Below are positions 60,276 through 64,000 of a DNA stretch of 64,000 nucleotides, piece after piece (the stretch's first letter is position 1; each line of letters starts with the position of its first letter). Under the pieces are notes generated by a model, which worked only from the letters and a program-made list of their open reading frames with translations, did not search any database and had not been told where the DNA came from. Source of the stretch: Mycolicibacterium sp. MU0053 (GTDB taxonomy: Bacteria > Actinomycetota > Actinomycetes > Mycobacteriales > Mycobacteriaceae); NCBI RefSeq assembly GCF_963378095.1, contig NZ_OY726397.1, positions 2,480,001 to 2,544,000 of the forward strand, written 5' to 3'. The translations under genes and the position numbers were made by a program.

Positions 60276-61187
60276 CTAGCCCGATGCCGCACCGATGTTG
60301 CCGTACCCCGTCCGGGCAACGAAATCACCGGCCTTCGCCCCGGTGCTCAAATCCCGGCACCGATCGATCAACGTCGCGCGCAACGGTTTGGACCGCTCCG
60401 AGATGGCGGACTGCAAGCGCACGTATTCGGCACGGCCGGCGGGCTCTTCGATGCGGATCGGGTCCAAGCCGTAGTCACGCAGGTCGTACGGGCTCGCGCG
60501 CATGTCCAGGGCGCGGGCGGCGGCGGCCAGTTCCAGGCAGTCGAGCAGCAACGTCGAGTCCAGCAGCGGCAGCAGCTTGTAGGTCCACTTGTACAGGTCC
60601 ATGTTGGTGTGCACGCAGCCCGGCTGTTCGTGACTGCGCTGGGCGTCGCGGGTCAGCCGGGTCGCGTTGCGGGGTGCGGCGGGGTCGGTGAAAAAGCGGT
60701 AGGCGTCGTAGTGGCTGCACCGCAACGGCATCGAGTCGACCACCGCATCGGTGCCGGACTGGCCGAGCCGCAACGGCACCGCGCGATGACGGACGTCGTT
60801 GCTGCGATACACCATCGCCCACTCGTGCAGGCCGAAGCAGTGGTGCTGCGCGGGCCGACCGGCGGTGGCCGACAGCAGGTCCGCGATGAACTCGATGGTG
60901 TCCAGCCGGGAGTCCCGGTAGGCGACACTGACCGTCACGCCGCCCTCGACGCGGTGGTATCCGGTGCGGCCCACATAGTCGCCGGCGGCCGCCCCGGTGA
61001 GCACGGCGCCATAGCCGGGATGCCAGCGCAGCAGCTGCCGGGGCCGCAGGCTGTAGTAGGTGAACAGGAAATCCCACACCGGGTGGGGCTGACCGTCCCC
61101 CGAATGGTCGGCGAGGAACCGTTGCACCCGGGCCCGGTGCCGGCCGGCCGCGGCGGTCCAGACGGATTCGGGGAGCAGCTTCGTCAC
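60276..61187 (-). CDS. Conserved actinobacterial protein, often labelled 3-methyladenine DNA glycosylase
   Basis: 303 residues from GTG 61187, with GGAGG about 9 bases upstream. Sequence includes HPVWDFLFTYYSLRPRQLLRWHPGYG, HHCFGLHEWAMVYRS and CVHTNMDLYKWTYKLLPLLDS. Databases often carry the DNA glycosylase label for this family, but I see neither the HhH-GPD nor the AAG motifs, so the label should not be taken as evidence. Conserved His, Cys and Trp suggest an enzyme. It starts 13 bases after the CNNM gene, suggesting one operon. Confidence 0.7.
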   Translation of the reverse strand: MTKLLPESVWTAAAGRHRARVQRFLADHSGDGQPHPVWDFLFTYYSLRPRQLLRWHPGYGAVLTGAAAGDYVGRTGYHRVEGGVTVSVAYRDSRLDTIEFIADLLSATAGRPAQHHCFGLHEWAMVYRSNDVRHRAVPLRLGQSGTDAVVDSMPLRCSHYDAYRFFTDPAAPRNATRLTRDAQRSHEQPGCVHTNMDLYKWTYKLLPLLDSTLLLDCLELAAAARALDMRASPYDLRDYGLDPIRIEEPAGRAEYVRLQSAISERSKPLRATLIDRCRDLSTGAKAGDFVARTGYGNIGAASG

Positions 61188-61200
61188 CGGCCAGACCTCC

Positions 61201-62256
61201 CTAGACCCGGTGGGTGCCGTCGCGCACGGTGCCGACGAGGTCCTCGACGAGGTCCTCCAGGGCGGCCATGGCCACCACGGTGCCCGCCTCGTCGGTGGCC
61301 AGCGCGAGGTGACTGTTGGTGCGGCGCAACCTCGACAACGCATCCGGCAGCGGCAGCGATGCGGCGACCCGCGGCAGCGGGCGCACCGCCGACAGGTCGA
61401 GCACGGCGTCGGGATCGTCGCCGAGGGCGAGCACATCCTTGATGTGCAGGTAACCGAGGAAGGTGCCGGCGGCGTCGGCGACGGGGAAGCGCGAGTAGCC
61501 GGTCTCGACCAGCGCCCGTTCCACCTCCCGCACGGCCGGCCCGGCGCCCGGCGCGGCGACCGGCACCGCGCGGATCTCGGCCAGCGGCACCGCGACGTCG
61601 GAGACCACCCGGTTGCGGATCTGCAGCGCGCGCGTCAGCCGGGTGTGCTCCTCGGGATCGAGCAGACCCTCCGACACCGACTCGGCGATCATCTCCGCCA
61701 ACTCGACCGTGGAGACCGTGACGTCCAGTTCGTCCTTGGGCTCGACCCGCACCATCCGCAGCGTGATGTTGGCGCACCAGTTGTAGAACGCGATGAACGG
61801 CCGGGCGGCCTTCATGTACAGCAGATACGTCGGGATCAGCAGCATGGCCGTGGTTTCCGGGCCCGCGATCGCGATGTTCTTCGGCACCATCTCGCCCAGC
61901 AGCACGTGCAGCGTCACCACCAGGCCCAGCGCCACGATGAACGACACCGTGTGCAGCAGCGCGTCCGGGATCCCGAGCAGGTCGAACGGCGTTTCCAGCA
62001 GGTGCGCGATCGCCGGCTCACCGACCCGGCCGAGCAGGATCGAGCACACCGTGATGCCCAGCTGCGCGCCGGCCAGCATCAGCGACAACTGCTCGCCGGC
62101 CCGGATGACCGTCACGGCCCGCTTCTTGCCCTGCTCGGCGAGCGCCTCGAGGCGGTCGCGGCGCGCCGAGATCAGGGCGAACTCCGAACCAACGAAGAAT
62201 GCGTTGGCCGCCAGCAGCACGATGGTCAACAGCACGCCGAACAGATCGCCGCCCAT
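61201..62256 (-). CDS. CNNM/CBS transport protein, short form
   Basis: 351 residues, equivalent to Rv1841c. N-terminal CNNM (DUF21) domain with about four helices (GVLLTIVLLAANAFFVGSEFALIS; TVSFIVALGLVVTLHVLLGEMVPKNIAI), then a CBS pair (about 215-345). It lacks the C-terminal CorC_HlyC domain. Family members are Mg2+/Co2+ transporters or putative haemolysins; actual ion is unknown. ATG 62256 overlaps the TGA of the upstream paralogue. Confidence 0.88.
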   Translation of the reverse strand: MGGDLFGVLLTIVLLAANAFFVGSEFALISARRDRLEALAEQGKKRAVTVIRAGEQLSLMLAGAQLGITVCSILLGRVGEPAIAHLLETPFDLLGIPDALLHTVSFIVALGLVVTLHVLLGEMVPKNIAIAGPETTAMLLIPTYLLYMKAARPFIAFYNWCANITLRMVRVEPKDELDVTVSTVELAEMIAESVSEGLLDPEEHTRLTRALQIRNRVVSDVAVPLAEIRAVPVAAPGAGPAVREVERALVETGYSRFPVADAAGTFLGYLHIKDVLALGDDPDAVLDLSAVRPLPRVAASLPLPDALSRLRRTNSHLALATDEAGTVVAMAALEDLVEDLVGTVRDGTHRV

Positions 62257-63620
62257 CAGAGCGCTCCCCGCTCGGGGTCGCCGCGGCGGCCGATCTCGGT
62301 CAGTTCCAGCTGGTCTATGCGGCGGCCGTCCATCGCGACCACGGTGGCCTGCCAGCTCACCGGCTCGTCATAGCCGCCGTCGGGATCGAAGGCACGCAAT
62401 TCGACACTCTCGCCGTTCTCCGGGATGTGGCCCAGCTCGTCGAGGACCAGACCGCCGATCGTCTCGTAATCGCCGTCCGGGGCCCGGAACCCGGTGGCGG
62501 CGGCCACCTCGTCGATGCGCAGCAGACCGGACACATGCCAGCCGCGGGCCGAGCGCATCACGTCGGGCGTCTCGTCGTCGTGTTCGTCCCGGACATCGCC
62601 GACGATCTCTTCGATCATGTCCTCGACGGTGACCATGCCGGCGGTGCCGCCGTACTCGTCGACGACCAACGCGGTCTGCATACCGTTGGCCCGGATCTGC
62701 GTCATGACGGCGTCGCCGTCGAGCGTGGAGGGCACCACCGCGACCGGCTGGGCCAGCGCCGCGAGCCGGGTGCTGGCCCGCACCGCCGGCGGTACCTCGA
62801 ACACCTGCTTGACGTGCACGATGCCGATGGTTTCGTCGAGGTCGCCCTCGACGATCGGGAACCGGGAAAAGCCGGTCTCGGTCGCGGCGGTCACCAGGTC
62901 GGCGACGGTGTCGTCGGCCTGCAGCGCCTCGATCTTCGACCGCGGGGTCATGAGCTCCTCGGCGCTGCGCTCCCCGAACCGCAGCGAGCGGTCGACCAGG
63001 GCCGCGGTGACCGCGTCCAGGGCGCCGCGGCGCGCGGAGGTCCGGACCAACGACACCAACTCCTGCGGGGAGCGGGCCGAGCGCAGTTCCTCGGCGGGTT
63101 CGATGCCCATCCGGCGCAGGATCCAGTTGGCCGTGCCGTTGGTTGCCTTGATCGCCGGGGCGAACAGCGCCGAGAACAGCATCTGCGGTCCCGCGCTGGC
63201 GCGTGCGGTGGGCACCGGCCGGGCCACCGCGAGGTTCTTGGGCACCAATTCGCCGTAGACCATCGACAGCGAGGTGGCGATCAACAGCGCCAGCGCCAGC
63301 GCGAGACCGCCGGCGACGCCGGCCGGCAGCCCCAGGGCGTCCAGCAGGGGACGCAGCAGCCGCGCCACCACCGGCTCGGCCAGGTAGCCGGTGGCCAAGG
63401 TGGTGATCGAAATGCCGAGTTGGGCGCCGGAAAGCTGAAACGACAGGGTGCGATGCGCCTTCTGCACGAACTTGTCGCGCCGGTCGCCGGTGCGGGCGTT
63501 CGCGTCGACGGTGCTGCGCTCGAGCGCGGTCAACGAGAATTCGGCCGCGACGAACAGCGCGGTCCCGGCGGTCAGGACCAGGATCGCCAGCACGCTGAGC
63601 GCGGTGAACCAGCCGCTCAT
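62256..63620 (-). CDS. CNNM/CBS/CorC transport protein, long form
   Basis: 454 residues, equivalent to Rv1842c. CNNM domain (about 1-200), CBS pair (about 215-340), and a C-terminal CorC_HlyC domain (about 360-440, [27 protein letters not shown]). Overlaps the short paralogue (ATGA), and the pair probably forms a heteromeric exporter of Mg2+ or similar cation. Confidence 0.9.
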   Translation of the reverse strand: MSGWFTALSVLAILVLTAGTALFVAAEFSLTALERSTVDANARTGDRRDKFVQKAHRTLSFQLSGAQLGISITTLATGYLAEPVVARLLRPLLDALGLPAGVAGGLALALALLIATSLSMVYGELVPKNLAVARPVPTARASAGPQMLFSALFAPAIKATNGTANWILRRMGIEPAEELRSARSPQELVSLVRTSARRGALDAVTAALVDRSLRFGERSAEELMTPRSKIEALQADDTVADLVTAATETGFSRFPIVEGDLDETIGIVHVKQVFEVPPAVRASTRLAALAQPVAVVPSTLDGDAVMTQIRANGMQTALVVDEYGGTAGMVTVEDMIEEIVGDVRDEHDDETPDVMRSARGWHVSGLLRIDEVAAATGFRAPDGDYETIGGLVLDELGHIPENGESVELRAFDPDGGYDEPVSWQATVVAMDGRRIDQLELTEIGRRGDPERGAL

Positions 63621-63956
63621 CGGGCGGACCCGCTTCGGACGCCGGGCCCACGGCCCGGCCGACTAGAGGACGGTTCTTCGGGTTCAGCGCTCGCGGACGA
63701 CGGCCGCGCTACCTGGAGGTCCCGCCCGTTCGGAGCGGCCTCGACGGGTGCCTGCGGCACGTGTTCCCTTTCGCTGCTCGGATGCTGACGCGCGCCGGAT
63801 GTCGCACGAGAACAACATCTTAGCGGGACCGTCGGGTTCCCGATGGCGGCAGCGGCCGATCTGGCCGCACTACGAAGGCCAGCCTAAGCTACGTGGTAGA
63901 TTCGCCGCGATCACCGACGCCCTCATTCCCTACGCGAATTGGCAGGTTGAGAACGT
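63621..63956. other. Intergenic region, no supported gene
   Basis: 336 bases between the divergent CNNM gene and the partial gene at the edge. I see no gene with a ribosome site. TAGATT at 63897-63902 is a possible -10 box for the partial gene, 54 bases before its ATG. Confidence 0.5.
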
Positions 63957-64000
63957 ATGGCTATATCCAGATCGACATTTGCCGCCGGTTTCGCGGCGAT
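63957..64000 (+). CDS. Start of an exported protein gene, cut by the window edge
   Basis: From ATG 63957 the frame stays open to the edge and encodes MAISRSTFAAGFAA, like the start of a signal peptide. The ribosome site is weak. Too short to name. Confidence 0.4.
   Translation, partial: MAISRSTFAAGFAA

Overview
The window is high-GC DNA from a mycobacterium, most likely a non-tuberculous, fast-growing (Mycolicibacterium-type) species. The evidence is the gene content (SecA2, GarA, BacA-type importer, monomeric isocitrate dehydrogenase, two-domain isocitrate lyase 2, several Ser/Thr kinases, haemophore-fold protein) and gene order. From about 38.1 kb to the right end the order follows M. tuberculosis Rv1815 to Rv1842c: protease, flavoprotein, bacA, ilvG, secA2, pgsA2, DUF881/sbp/DUF881, gcvH, garA, ftsR, DUF151, resR, gcvP, VWA protein, glcB, CNNM pair. 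PE_PGRS genes and the vapBC module of that locus are absent. I saw no insertion sequence, tRNA, rRNA, CRISPR array or phage gene.

Left part (0-9 kb): an unknown small protein, icd2, two small exported proteins, tex and aceA2. Icd2 and AceA2 compete for isocitrate, and malate synthase G (glcB, 58-60 kb) completes the glyoxylate shunt.

Signalling region (9-18.6 kb, all minus strand): a tight five-gene run of lipoprotein, receptor kinase, lipoprotein, DUF4333 protein, receptor kinase. It is preceded by a haemophore-fold secreted protein, an APH-type phosphotransferase and an FHA-HTH protein. One kinase has an outer domain that reads as a FecB/TroA-type siderophore- or haem-binding protein; the other has a PknH-type sensor domain and a DFS motif in place of DFG. 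I propose this block as a candidate, apparently undescribed, iron- or haem-sensing phospho-signalling system.

Accessory metabolism (18.7-38 kb): a molybdenum hydroxylase whose subunits lie in two convergent operons around a perfect 20-bp hairpin, a SnoaL/ALDH pair, an AKR/SDR pair, a third kinase, malQ, an MFS transporter, a paired SMR transporter, a carboxylesterase, a sterol-desaturase-family enzyme, a DAO oxidoreductase and a lectin-LysM protein with a long structured leader and a U-tract terminator.

Core region (38-64 kb): conserved secretion, phospholipid, division-associated and glycine-cleavage genes. gcvP is preceded by a tandem glycine riboswitch and starts with TTG. Many genes in the window show a TANNNT box 6 to 8 bases before ATG or GTG, the pattern of leaderless mycobacterial transcripts.
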